64,000 bases of DNA from NCBI GenBank assembly GCA_030686995.1, contig CM060707.1:80560972-80624971 (forward strand). The letters run 5' to 3'. Every line of letters starts with the position of its first letter. Within the stretch, counting starts at the first letter, position 1. The notes under the pieces were generated by a model, which was not told where the DNA came from, did not search any database, and saw only the letters and a list, made by a program, of their open reading frames with translations. The position numbers and the translations under genes are program-made. The stretch is from Artemisia argyi. Its lineage: Eukaryota > Streptophyta > Magnoliopsida > Asterales > Asteraceae. This document shows, in pieces, positions 34,085 to 46,695 of this stretch.

Positions 34085-35302
34085 ATGAAAATGCCAAAGA
34101 CCACGGTTGGTGATGTCTCCAAAACCAAACAATACATTCCAAAAGTTTCCTCTACTCCCGGCATGTCTCCTTCAGTTGCATGTTTCTATCGTCCCATTGA
34201 AAATAGAAACATTCACGAAGGAAGAATTGTCGATCCATCTTTCTATGACTCTGATCAAACCGAACGAATGTTCTCCAATATTCGTTTTGAATGTCTTTAC
34301 CAAATCAACGAACCAATCATTCCTCGTTTTATCCTCGGCTTCTATAGCCAAGTGACGATGCAAACCGATCCCTATGGTCATCTCCTTATTTCCTTCATGA
34401 TCCAAAATCAATTCGTCACTCTTACTCTTGCTCAATTTGGACAAATTCTTAGAATCCCATACAACGGCCAAGCCGTATTCTCAAATGAATGGGATCTTTC
34501 CTCTCTTGTAAGAAATCGTCCTCAGGATGGCCCATACTATTCTGAGATTCTTAGTCCTGATGACATTCGTCAACTGCTTGAACTAGAACGTCGTACGACT
34601 AGTCGAGTAATCAAGTCGAAGAATGTCGATATTCATGCAAATCAAATCCTCCTCAAAGTGCTAAGCCACGATATGAAAAAGTGGGAAGAACTCATTCACG
34701 AGAATGCGTTTGGTACTGGTGGTCACCGTGATCATGTCACGGCAAGCATTGCCCACATGTTATATTGTGTAATTGCTGAAGAGCAATACAATTTGGCTTA
34801 TCTTTTTGTTCATCGAATCATGTCCGCCAAAAACACCCCAAATGCCAATCTTCCTTACGGTATGTTCCTTACACGACTTTATCGTTATGTCATGGAACAT
34901 TACCCACATATTCAAAGAGATTACTACGTGCATATCCTTCCTACTTTGAACCAACTTACTCTTGTTCGTACTCGTCGTTCTCGAAGTGACAAAGGAAAAT
35001 TTCATGTTCCTTTGTTTTCTAGGCCTCGTGGATCTACATCTCATCGTGACAATGATGATGATGAGGAGGAAGACACCTCACGTGTTAGTACTCCACCCCC
35101 CACGACCTTTGTTGATAATCTTTCCGATCTTGACGAAACCGAGTATCAAGTTCCTCTTCCTCATGAACGTACCAATGAACTTCTCTTCACACGTCAAACA
35201 TCCATTATCAACCGACAACAACAAATGCATGAAGAAATTCAAGGAGGATTCAAATCCGTTGGAAAGATGTTTAGGAAGATGATTGGGAAGAAGAAGAAGT
35301 AG
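34085..35302 (+). CDS. ORF A copy 2, intact, 405 aa
   Basis: A full-length accessory protein opening MKMPKTTVGDVSKTKQYIP. It has a folded-looking central region (RMFSNIRFECLYQINEPIIP; GHRDHVTASIAHMLYCVIAE; LPYGMFLTRLYRYVMEHYPH), an acidic linker (DDDEEEDTS) and a basic C-terminus (FRKMIGKKKK). I recognise it as resembling the 'putative plant transposon protein' family found beside Anthemideae retroelements; no enzymatic motif is visible and its role is unknown. It is not a protease, integrase or RT. The frame is open throughout and at least 85% alike at protein level to copy 1 wherever copy 1 is alignable. Confidence 0.8.
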   Translation: MKMPKTTVGDVSKTKQYIPKVSSTPGMSPSVACFYRPIENRNIHEGRIVDPSFYDSDQTERMFSNIRFECLYQINEPIIPRFILGFYSQVTMQTDPYGHLLISFMIQNQFVTLTLAQFGQILRIPYNGQAVFSNEWDLSSLVRNRPQDGPYYSEILSPDDIRQLLELERRTTSRVIKSKNVDIHANQILLKVLSHDMKKWEELIHENAFGTGGHRDHVTASIAHMLYCVIAEEQYNLAYLFVHRIMSAKNTPNANLPYGMFLTRLYRYVMEHYPHIQRDYYVHILPTLNQLTLVRTRRSRSDKGKFHVPLFSRPRGSTSHRDNDDDEEEDTSRVSTPPPTTFVDNLSDLDETEYQVPLPHERTNELLFTRQTSIINRQQQMHEEIQGGFKSVGKMFRKMIGKKKK

Positions 35303-35894
35303 ATGATGTTGATGTATTGCTACTTATTATTATTAGTCTCTATTAGACATTTGTATGGTTTGTTATTTGTCCGATTTATTCGGAAATACTTATGTTATCT
35401 CTTGTTTATTTCTTGGATGATGTTTAGACTTTAACTATTATCATGCTACTACCTTAATGTTATGCTATGTTTCTTTTCAAAGTGGAATATAATATGTTTG
35501 TTTGCACGCATAATTTGGTTATATATATAGTTATATATTATCATTCCTAGAGTATATACTTCTAATAGAGCTTGCTGGAAACACACACTTGAAAAATCAC
35601 CCATTTCTGCAAATTTTGGGTTTTTGGTCATCTGGGAAAACACCAGATGGGCGGCCCCCTTAAGGGGGCCGGCCTACAATTAAGGGGACCGGCCATCTGG
35701 AACTGGATTTACTGTTTTCTTTTGCATCTTGTGAACCCTTTCTCTAGTATCAGCTACCATTTCCCATTTTAACCCAACTGATTTTAGAATCTCATTCAAC
35801 CATTTCAAATATTTACCTAAATCAACCATTTCCATACTATAAATTCCCTCCATAATCACCATTCTTCATCTCATCATTTCTCATCCAAATCATC
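35303..35894 (+). promoter_or_regulatory. ORF A-ORF B spacer, copy 2
   Basis: It parallels 31308-31941. The inverted-repeat module (35649-35694) is shorter, with one GGCGGCCCCCTTAAG word running directly into the inverted GGGGGCCGGCC. An ACTATAAATT box lies near 35838, about 55 bp before the ORF B ATG. Confidence 0.5.
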
Positions 35895-36500
35895 ATGACT
35901 CCACCAAGCACCTCAAACTCCAAGGCCTCTAAGAAACAAAAGCTTGTGATCATCCCTCCCAAACAACTCTTCATTGACTTAACAAATGAAGACAACAAAA
36001 CCCCATCACCTCCACCAAAATGCTCATCTCCAAATGCACCTAATGCACCATCCAAAACACCTTCCACTCATGGAACTTCCTCATCCTCCATACCCTCAAC
36101 CTCATCAATCAATGACTACATCAATTCACACTTGTCACCACAAGTATCATCACCACATCCTACACAAGAACCTATTTCCACCCATCTTACCATCTCGCTT
36201 TCACCAATAACACCGCTTGATGCTCATATTTCATCTCCACCAATTACACCACCATTCTTTGTCAATCCCGTGCGTTGGAGGTCACTTGAATCCCATGGGG
36301 ATACTTGTCTTTGTTGCATCCACAACCGAACCATTATCTTTGGTCTTAGAGATGAAATTCAATATATATTTTCATATATTGAACATTTGCTTACTAACCC
36401 ACCACCACCACCACCACCAACTCCACCATCCTCTCCAATTATTCCTCCAACACAATTCTCACCCATTCCTCCACCATCACCATCATGCTCTCCAAATTAA
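35895..36500 (+). CDS. ORF B copy 2, intact, 201 aa
   Basis: It opens MTPPSTSNSKASKKQKLVII, has the P/S/T-rich middle and the conserved HGDTCLCCIHNRTIIFGLRD block, and ends with a Pro-rich tail (PPPPPPPTPPSS...SCSPN). It is the reference form for copy 1. No known domain is recognised; the clustered Cys and His could bind metal. TE-E is inserted 85 bp past its stop. Confidence 0.75.
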   Translation: MTPPSTSNSKASKKQKLVIIPPKQLFIDLTNEDNKTPSPPPKCSSPNAPNAPSKTPSTHGTSSSSIPSTSSINDYINSHLSPQVSSPHPTQEPISTHLTISLSPITPLDAHISSPPITPPFFVNPVRWRSLESHGDTCLCCIHNRTIIFGLRDEIQYIFSYIEHLLTNPPPPPPPTPPSSPIIPPTQFSPIPPPSPSCSPN

Positions 36501-36585
36501 GCATATGATATGCTTAATAAATAAAGTCTTTACCACCCTTTTGCTTGCAAGCTCTATGAAGTTTATGTACTCTTTGCATGATGAA

Positions 36586-39500
36586 TGTAACACCCCCAAT
36601 TCATGGTTGCAGCGGAATTCAAACTGGGTGTTACTTGACGGCACAATAGTCACAATAATAGAAAACGAACTCCAATTGAGTCGTTTTAAGAGATTTATCA
36701 TTCAAATTGTATAAATATCAGAGGTTACAAAATGAGGTCCCAAATGGTTCCATGTTTACAATGTATAATAAAGGAGTTTTTGAATGATAATAAAATTTAT
36801 AGCCCTCTTGAGTATCCGTGCGCTTCCGTGCCATCCTTGATCGTCATGAACCTGAAATACATGCTTGAGAGGTCAACACAAAGGTTGAGTGATATTCATA
36901 GAGTTTGTTTAAAATTTGAACACAATATGTTGGTAGTTAAATCGTTGAACACAATAATCGTAGTGTTTGTAGTTAAATCGTTTGAACACAATAATCGTAG
37001 TGTGAGCTATATATACTCACACCAATGTTTGGAAAACAAAACAGGTAGGCTACGTTGTTATACGCCCATGAAATGTATTATACACTAAGCTTATGACACC
37101 AAAACGTTAACGTGTACCAATATCGATCGGCAGATTTATCCCGGTAGGTACTTTGTCGTCATACCTAATGTCTCAAATATTAATGCATTTGTTTGAACTT
37201 AGTCAAAACAAATGGGATTCGTCAATCCCAATAGGCCTATTCACAATATTCGCGCTCACTTGCAAGTAACCCTCGCAAGTGATTAAATGGTTCATAATAA
37301 GGGATCTTGGTTTGGCAAGGATGTTACTTAGTGATAATAAAACATAGTCGAATAGCATACAATAGAAAGCATTGTGTTCGAGTAGAAAAATAATAGCATG
37401 TATTCCCCCCAAGGGTTTGTAAAACATTGAAGTAATGTAAAGTGGGGCTATGAACTCACCTTAAGTAATATAGCAAGTAATGAATGTAACGGTTGAATCG
37501 TGAAGGTTTCTACGAGCAACCTATAATCGAATGTTGCGACTTAGGATCGGAGTAAAGAGTATGAAGTAGTGCCTATATATATATCTTGCATTTAGTCCAT
37601 GATGTGGTATGATGTATAATGTAAGTCTTTGAAAGAAAAGATTCATGAAACATGTATGTTTTGTATATCATTTACTACCGTTCGGGCCGACATAATTCAG
37701 AAGTCATGTTAGTAAGCGTTCGAGGAGCCAGGACACTTTAACTCGTAAATCCACAACTCAACTCGACGGCTTACATAATGAACTCCTCACATGAGGCTCC
37801 CTACTATTGTAGTAGTTGATGAAATATATAGATATAAGTTTTGATCCGAAAAGTTACATGTCCGATACTTGAATAAACTTAGGAAAGTTTATTTGTACAT
37901 GAAGATTGTTATTAGGGATAGTTTCATAAGTCTTGAATGATCATTTTCTCTTGGTAATATCTCATGGTTTCCTTTTAAGTGAAGTAGATCCAAATTGCTT
38001 GTTCATGTTATCGCCTAATTCATTGTTTCATGTTTACGCCTATGTAAGTTGTTATGGTCATTTCGTCATGGCCTAGCCATGACCCTTAGTCCTTGTTTCA
38101 AGGTCATGAGACACAACCTTGGCTCTATCCATGGTGGTGGTCTTGATTATAGGTCATAAGACCCCTTTGGTCTTCATAAACCATAACCTATATGTAATGA
38201 CTTTGTCTAAAAATGGGCTGTTTAAATTTGAAGAAATTTATCACTCGAAAAGCGTTTTCAGGGCTCGAGCTTCTTTGTTCCTGAACGAAAACGTCGTTCC
38301 GGACAACTTTCATGTTTTAACTTTTTGATGAATCGGACCAGAAGTATGACTTTCAAAACCCAAATTTGATCAGAATGGTATTTGGCAGTTTTGCCGGAAA
38401 TCTTTCGTAACTTCAAATCGCCATAACTTTTGACTCGTTTACTCGTTTTAGGTGGTTCAAATTGCTATGGTTTCCTTGTTAAGTCCTCTACTGTAATATG
38501 TAATGATCCAACATCATATTTTTACCATTTTAATCAGGTCTTACCAAGAAAGTCACTAGTTTACTTGTTTTAGTAACTTGTTGTAATAATCAATAACAAT
38601 AACTTGTTTTGCTCACTTTTATACATCATGGACATTAATACAAGACATAATATAGCACAAATAATATGTAAATAACATGAACATGATTATTTAACAAGAA
38701 TCAAGTTAGGGTTTGGCTCACAACTTTTGGCTTTCAAAGATGAAAGGAAGTTAACATGTAAGGATAGGACTTTGATAGACTTGCTTCAACCCACTTCACT
38801 TCATGCAATCTTTCTACTCTTGTAATCTTGAAAGAGAGATGATGAAAATTGAGGTGACTTGAGTGGATTCAAACTCAAGAGAAATCACCAAAGTTCTAAA
38901 GATTTGAAGTAGTTTTGATGAATCAAAACTAAACTAGGGTTTATGTATGGATATTGCACTTGATTTCTTGGATGGAACTTGAAGTAAACTAGTAAAATGA
39001 AGTGTGTTGTGTGTGTGGGTCGTTCATATGGTCAAGGAGTGGGAGGAGAAGCATTTATATGCAAATGAGGAGGTTACATTGTTGACTAGTCAACACTTGT
39101 TCACCAAGTTCTACACATGTTCTCATCTAAGGCCTCCTAGCATGAGATTGAGCCACATAGTTTGAAACCCCCCCCCTATGGCGGTTCATATGAACTTGGA
39201 GAGCAAGGGTGGACTTTTCTTGGTATTATCCAAGGTATTGGATGAGTTTTGACTCCGGGAAATGCCAATCGTAAATGATTAAGCCTCAAAACGTAAAACC
39301 GGGTGTCGTAAAATTATGGAATTTGAAAGTATTGTTAAACATGTCCATATAGTCCATAATAAAATATAAAATGAGTGGTAGGTTCCATTTGGGTGGTAAA
39401 CCCTGCTAAAAACTGGAAACACGGGTCTAAAACGCGTAATACGTAAAACGTACGAATATTGCGTAAAATTGAGAAAAGTAAAATGTTACTTTTCTAATGT

Positions 39501-40128
39501 TATAAAAATGATTTAAAATGACTTATAATGTCTAGACTGGGCTCAGTCTAGTGTCGGTTGGTATTAAATGTCTTTTAGACATCAAACCGTAAGCCTAAAA
39601 ATCACGAAATGACTTATAACATCAAGGGATGATTTTTGGTCAATGGAGGAGGGAAAAATATGTTGACTTTTTCTAATAAGTTGAAAACTCAAATAGTCTT
39701 AGAAACGCGTTTTGTGGTCTAACGGTTAATCGCCCAAACGGTTAAGCGTGCTCATGTGAGATTAGTACAGGCTTGGGTGACCTGCTGGGAAGTTTTTGGT
39801 CATGTTTTTCTCAGTCACGATTAATTCTCAAATAAATCATGAGTGTGTCAAACATTTTTCCGATGCGGGGTCACTTAACGCGGTCGAGTTTCGTTGTACG
39901 TAGAATTTCTGAATGACGTTTTACCCTAAAACGTGTAATTCCTTAATAACTTTCACGAAAATGATCTGACGAATGTCAAATATTTAATTTGCCATGGAAA
40001 TGATTTATCACTCGAGAATATCAAATAAAAATCAACTTTCGGGAAAGTTTCGGGAAAAATGAATAGTAAAAGTGAATAGTGAAATTTTCCGGGAATGGTA
40101 ATTATCCTGAAAAATATGAATTGTTACA
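36586..40128 (-). repeat. TE-E LTR, left copy
   Basis: 3543 bp. By eye only about ten differences from the right copy, apart from a C-run (39172-39178 versus about 45719-45737) and a small TA repeat. Confidence 0.85.
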
Positions 40129-42149
40129 GTCTCTACCCCTTACGGGGAACTTCGTCCCGAAGTTCTATGTGTGTCATATGTTGGAGTGGTATCGATAAAG
40201 ATGTGTGGTTACTTATGAGGACCAAAGTCTGGAATTACTAGTGATGTAGTTTGATTTGTCTCAGAATACGGTGTGTCAATAGAAATTGATAACATAGTTG
40301 AATATCAATAGAGATTCATATAATAGTCGAATATCAAAGGAAATTGATATAGTAATCGAGTATTAATAGGAATTGATATAGTAGTTGAATATCAAATAGA
40401 ACTCGATATAGTTGTCAAGTATCAATAGCAATTGATATAGTAGTTGAACAACAATTGCAATTGACATAGACTTCGAATAATGGAATAAATGTTGAACATG
40501 TGGTTGGACCAAGTCCTGTTTGAATTGTATGGCTGCCCATGCATATGGCTACATGGCTTCACAATAAGTTTGGTATGACTGCCCATGCATATGGCTACAT
40601 GGCCCCGTAATGAGTTTGGTACGACTGCACATGCATATGGTTACATGGCCTCGCAACGAGTTTGTTTGTTATTGCACTATCATTATGAAAACCAAAGTGT
40701 AAACCTCGTACTAATGGAAATTGGGATAGTCGTTGCAATCATAGCCTAGTAGGTAATCGGTTGTTGTACCTAATGTTTATGTCATGGTTTGAAGCGATGT
40801 CGGTGAAAAGATAGGATTTCTTGTGGCGAATATAATGTAGGTATCATGCCATACCCGAGCAATGTAATGTAGGTTGACTTCATACTTATGTTATTTCGGA
40901 TACAAATAAGCCCACTTGTTTATAATTCTTTATTTACATAGAGAGGCATCCCAAACAATGTAAATAGAGGAATATAAACGTATGGTTCGATGATTTATAA
41001 TTTCTTTATTTAAATGAAAAGGCATCCCAATCCATTCAAATAAGGACATTATAATTCATCCTACTCAAGAATTCCCGACACAACATTCATACTTAGCCGG
41101 TGAGTTACCAGGTAGTGTATTATGAGATGATACTGGTGTAACAAAAGTACAAGATGAATATTCGATCTTGTAAAGCTGATGAGGGTGCTTGTGGTGTAAC
41201 TAAGGATGATTTGAGCTTTAAAAGTGCATCAAGATCTGTTAATAAGTTTGTGGTTCCAACGGTTGTGAAGATAATGATGTGATATGTTGATGAACAAAAG
41301 TGTGTAGTGTATGCTTAACATTAATACTCTTAGGTATAGATGTTGAGTTTGCTTTAAAAATCTTAAGAGATTTTAAAAGTTTATGATGGAATGGTATCCT
41401 TAGGACCTAAACAGGATAGTACTTCTACAGGATGAAGAGAATAATTGATAACTATCCCAAGATAGTAGTTCGGATTATCTCATAAATGAAAAATTTCAAG
41501 AATGAAATTAAGGTGTTAAGATCTTGCTGAGTGGTAAGACACTATCGTGTCTCCAGATTGTTTTAATGTATTCTGGTGGTTTATCGAGTTCATGTAGGAA
41601 ATCAACCTAAACATAACCCTAGTAAAACTACTCTCAGTATTTGAAAATTCTAAGTCGAATATAGTTAGTCAGACTATATTCCACCGTCCCTAGGTTAAAT
41701 ATAGGTGACTAGTCTATATTTAGCCAAGGTTCGATAAAATTTTCAAACACCTAAATTAGGTATACTTGTGATATGTCCGTTGCTTTCGGAAAACTGTCCA
41801 CGAAACAAAGGCGATGTCAAACCCTTCAATTGCAAGTCCCGGCTATACAAGACTTGCAACGTATGTTTTCATATTCCATTGCATAGAATATAGTAAGGGT
41901 AGATACGTATGGAAAGAAAGTTTTTAAGTAGTTCTAAAATAGAACATACTTGGCCAGGATCACGAACTTTTAATAATGAAGGTTTCATAAGAAAACTTTG
42001 ATGAATGTAGAGAAAGTTCAGCTTTTGTCGATGATGGATTAGTTTGTCCTTTAGAAATCTCATATTTCTTGTTTTGAAATCGATAGATTGTGACGGGTTT
42101 TTGATATCATAAGAAATGATATTGATGATGTGATGGAATAATTCTAGAG

Positions 42150-42590
42150 ACCATTTGCACAAAACACAATGTCTCGGAAGTAGGTTAGACCATTGTGCAA
42201 TTCACAATGTCTGGGAAGTAGGTTAGGTCATTGTGTGACTCAAAACATTTGAGAAATGATTAAGACCATTGTATCATACAATGTCTTGGAAAATGAATGA
42301 GACCATTGTATCTCACAATGTCTTGGAAAATGAATGAGGCCATTGTATCTCACAATGTCTTGAAAAATGAATGAGACCATTGTATCTCACAATGTCTTGG
42401 AAAATAAATGAGACCATTGTATCTCACAATGTCTTGAAAAATGAATGAGACCATTGTATCTCACAATGTCTTGAAAAATGAATGAGACCATTGTATCTCA
42501 CAATGTCTTGAAAAATGAATGAGAGCATTGTATCTCACAATGTCTTGGAAAATGAATGAGACCATTGCAATCAGTTACAATGTCTTGGAC
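42150..42590. repeat. 37-bp tandem array with internal dyad
   Basis: About ten units of roughly 37 bp carry GACCATTGTATCTCACAATG followed by TCTTG(A/G)AAAATGAAT. Each unit contains the dyad CATTGTATCTCACAATG, so single-stranded copies could form small hairpins. Confidence 0.85.
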
Positions 42591-42704
42591 ATATAATGTT
42601 GGAGTAGGAACATGATTGGGAGAGTATGGCTGTGCCGAAATGCCTTAGAATAGGCATACACAGATATGTTTAGTCCATTGTTTAGATAAATGATTGAAAA
42701 TAAA

Positions 42705-42990
42705 CCGAGTTTATATATCAATATACTAATATGTTCATGTAGCATAAAATGCCTAGTGTGTATATATCAATATACTTATATGTGTTCATGTAGCATAAAA
42801 TGCTTAGTGTGTATATATCAATATACTTATATGTGTTCATGTAGCATAAAATGCTTACGGGGAAATGCTCAATTATGTTTAGGGTACATATATTAATATG
42901 CAATTATGTTTGTGTAGCATAAAATATCTACGGGGAAATGCTCAAAAGGGGTATATATATGAATATACTAATATGTTTGTGTAGCATAAC
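42705..42990. repeat. About 53-bp tandem array
   Basis: Four to five units carry TATATATCAATATACTTATA and TGTAGCATAAAATGCTTA. The frames read through them on both strands are artefacts of the repeat. Confidence 0.8.
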
Positions 42991-43131
42991 ATGCTTACTA
43001 AGTCCATAATCGTCTGGAGGATGGAAGACACGGAGAGCGGAAGGCTATAAAATGTTTTTGCTTGTAATTGCGGTTATAGTTTAGGTCTCAATTAGACCCG
43101 TTTCTCTATAACCATGGCTCTGGTACCAATC

Positions 43132-46100
43132 TGTAACACCCCCAATTCATGGTTGCAGCGGAATTCAAACTGGGTGTTACTTGACGGCACAATAGTCACA
43201 ATAATAGAAAACGAACTCCAATTGAGTCGTTTTAAGAGATTTATCATTCAAATTGTATAAATATCAGAGGTTACAAAATGAGGTCCCAAATGGTTCCATG
43301 TTTACAATGTATAATAAAGGAGTTTTTGAATGATAATAAAATTTATAGCCCTCTTGAGTATCCGTGCGCTTCCGTGCCATCCTTGATCGTCATGAACCTG
43401 AAATACATGCTTGAGAGGTCAACACAAAGGTTGAGTGATATTCATAGAGTTTGTTTAAAATTTGAACACAATATGTTGGTAGTTAAATCGTTGAACACAA
43501 TAATCGTAGTGTTTGTAGTTAAATCGTTTGAGCACAATAATCGTAGTGTGAGCTATATATACTCACACCAATGTTTGGAAAACAAAACAGGTAGGCTACG
43601 TTGTTATACGCCCATGAAATGTATTATACACTAAGCTTATGACACCAAAACGTTAACGTGTACCAATATCGATCGGCAGATTTATCCCGGTAGGTACTTT
43701 GCCGTCATACCTAATGTCTCAAATATTAATGCATTTGTTTGAACTTAGTCAAAACAAATGGGATTCGTCAATCCCAATAGGCCTATTCACAATATTCGCG
43801 CTCACTTGCAAGTAACCCTCGCAAGTGATTAAATGGTTCATAATAATGGATCTTGGTTTGGCAAGGATGTTACTTAGTGATAATAAAACATAGTCGAATA
43901 GCATACAATAGAAAGCATTGTGTTCGAGTAGAAAAATAATAGCATGTATTCCCCCCAAGGGTTTGTAAAACATTGAAGTAATGTAAAGTGGGGCTATGAA
44001 CTCACCTTAAGTAATATAGCAAGTAATGAATGTAACGGTTGAATCGTGAAGGTTTCTACGAGCAACCTATAATCGAATGTTGCGACTTAGGATCGGAGTA
44101 AAGAGTATGAAGTAGTGCCTATATATATATATCTTGCATTTAGTCCATGATGTGGTATGATGTATAATGTAAGTCTTTGAAAGAAAAGATTCATGAAACA
44201 TGTATGTTTTGTATAACGTTTACTACCGTTCGGGCCGACATAATTCAGAAGTCATGTTAGTAAACGTTCGAGGAGCCAGGACACTTTAACTCGTAAATCC
44301 ACAACTCAACTCGACGGCTTACATAATGAACTCCTCACATGAGGCTCCCTACTATTGTAGTAGTTGATGAAATATATAGATATAAGTTTTGATCCGAAAA
44401 GTTACATGTCCGATACTTGAATAAACTTAGGAAAGTTTATTTGTACATGAAGATTGTTATTAGGGATAGTTTCATAAGTCTTGAATGATCATTTTCTCTT
44501 GGTAATATCTCATGGTTTCCTTTTAAGTGAAGTAGATCCAAATTGCTTGTTCATGTTATCGCCTAATTCATTGTTTCATGTTTACGCCTATGTAAGTTGT
44601 TATGGTCATTTCGTCATGGCCTAGCCATGACCCTTAGTCCTTGTTTCAAGGTCATGAGACACAACCTTGGCTCTATCCATGGTGGTGGTCTTGATTATAG
44701 GTCATAAGACCCCTTTGGTCTTCATAAACCATAACCTATATGTAATGACTTTGTCTAAAAATGGGCTGTTTAGAATTTGAAGAAATTTATCACTCGGAAA
44801 GCGTTTTCAGGGCTCGAGCTTCTTTGTTCCTGAACGAAAACGTCGTTCCGGACAACTTTCATGTTTTAACTTTTTGATGAATCGGACCAGAAGTATGACT
44901 TTCAAAACCCAAATTTGATCAGAATGGTATTTGGCAGTTTTGCCGGAAATCTTTCGTAACTTCAAATCGCCATAACTTTTGACTCGTTTACTCGTTTTAG
45001 GTGGTTCAAATTGCTATGGTTTCCTTGTTAAGTCCTCTACTGTAATATGTAATGATCCAACATCATATTTTTACCATTTTAATCAGGTCTTACCAAGAAA
45101 GTCACTAGTTTACTTGTTTTAGTAACTTGTTGTAATAATCAATAACAATAACTTGTTTTGCTCACTTTTATACATCATGGACATTAATACAAGACATAAT
45201 ATAGCACAAATAATATGTAAATAACATGAACATGATTATTTAACAAGAATCAAGTTAGGGTTTGGCTCACAACTTTTGGCTTTCAAAGATGAAAGGAAGT
45301 TAACATGTAAGGATAGGACTTTGATAGACTTGCTTCAACCCACTTCACTTCATGCAATCTTTCTACTCTTGTAATCTTGAAAGAGAGATGATGAAAATTG
45401 AGGTGACTTGAGTGGATTCAAACTCAAGAGAAATCACCAAAGTTCTAAAGATTTGAAGTAGTTTTGATGAATCAAAACTAAACTAGGGTTTATGTATGGA
45501 TATTGCACTTGATTTCTTGGATGGAACTTGAAGTAAACTAGTAAAATGAAGTGTGTTGTGTGTGTGGGTCGTTCATATGGTCAAGGAGTGGGAGGAGAAG
45601 CATTTATATGCAAATGAGGAGGTTACATTGTTGACTAGTCAACACTTGTTCACCAAGTTCTACACATGTTCTCATCTAAGGCCTCCTAGCATGAGATTGA
45701 GCCACATAGTGTGAAAACCCCCCCCCCCCCCCCCCCCCTATGGCGGTTCATATGAACTTGGAGAGCAAGGGTGGACTTTTCTTGGTATTATCCAAGGTAT
45801 TGGATGAGTTTTGACTCCGGGAAATGCCAATCGTAAATGATTAAGCCTCAAAACGTAAAACCGGGTGTCGTAAAATTATGGAATTTGAAAGTATTGTTAA
45901 ACATGTCCATATAGTCCATAATAAAATATAAAATGAGTGGTAGGTTCCATTTGGGTGGTAAACCCTGCTAAAAACTGGAAACACGGGTCTAAAACGCGTA
46001 ATACGTAAAACGTACGAATATTGCGTAAAATTGAGAAAAGTAAAATGTTACTTTTCTAATGTTATAAAAATGATTTAAAATGACTTATAATGTCTAGACT

Positions 46101-46690
46101 GGGCTCAGTCTAGTGTCGGTTGGTATTAAATGTCTTTTAGACATCAAACCGTAAGCCTAAAAATCACGAAATGACTTATAACATCAAGGGATGATTTTTG
46201 GTCAATGGAGGAGGGAAAAATATGTTGACTTTTTCTAATAAGTTGAAAACTCAAATAGTCTTAGAAACGCGTTTTGTGGTCTAACGGTTAATCGCCCAAA
46301 CGGTTAAGCGTGCTCATGTGAGATTAGTACAGGCTTGGGTGACCTGCTGGGAAGTTTTTGGTCATGTTTTTCTCAGTCACGATTAATTCTCAAATAAATC
46401 ATGAGTGTGTCAAACATTTTTCCGATGCGGGGTCACTTAACGCGGTCGAGTTTCGTTGTACGTAGAATTTCTGAATGACGTTTTACCCTAAAACGTGTAA
46501 TTCCTTAATAACTTTCACGAAAATGATCTGACGAATGTCAAATATTTAATTTGCCATGGAAATGATTTATCACTCGAGAATATCAAATAAAAATCAACTT
46601 TCGGGAAAGTTTCGGGAAAAATGAATAGTAAAAGTGAATAGTGAAATTTTCCGGGAATGGTAATTATCCTGAAAAATATGAATTGTTACA
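43132..46690 (-). repeat. TE-E LTR, right copy
   Basis: 3559 bp, followed by the ATGAA target duplication. Confidence 0.85.
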
Positions 46691-46695
46691 ATGAA

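Larger units (their letters stand above)
40129..43131 (-). other. TE-E internal region with minisatellites
   Basis: No coding frame is supported. Tandem arrays: about seven 31-bp units with ATCAATAG.AATTGATATAG (40276-40470); three about 59-bp units with CCCATGCATATGGCTACATG (40531-40672); two units with TTCTTTATTTA..AGGCATCCCAA (40925-41050); a 37-bp array (42150-42590); a roughly 53-bp array (42705-42990). A motif shared with TE-D lies near 41660-41730. Confidence 0.65.
36586..46690 (-). mobile_element. TE-E: pol-less LTR element with 3.5-kb LTRs (related to TE-D)
   Basis: LTRs (36586-40128, 43132-46690) begin TGTAACACCCCC and end AATTGTTACA and are nearly identical. They are flanked by perfect ATGAA duplications (36581-36585 and 46691-46695). 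The minus-strand primer site ATTGGTACCAGAGCC has one difference from the standard tRNA-Met type. The purine tract and ACTTCGGGACGAAGTTCCCC phrase match TE-D and point to chromovirus ancestry. The 3.0-kb interior carries no supported ORF but several minisatellites. Confidence 0.8.

Noticed and set aside
42150..42590. Regular repeats resembling a CRISPR array
   Set aside because: Units are contiguous, with no unique spacers of constant length, no cas-like genes and a plant nuclear context; it is a minisatellite.
36732..43973. 118-codon frames at 36732 and 43278 and 74-codon frames at 37203 and 43749
   Set aside because: Same explanation in the TE-E LTRs; no recognisable domain.
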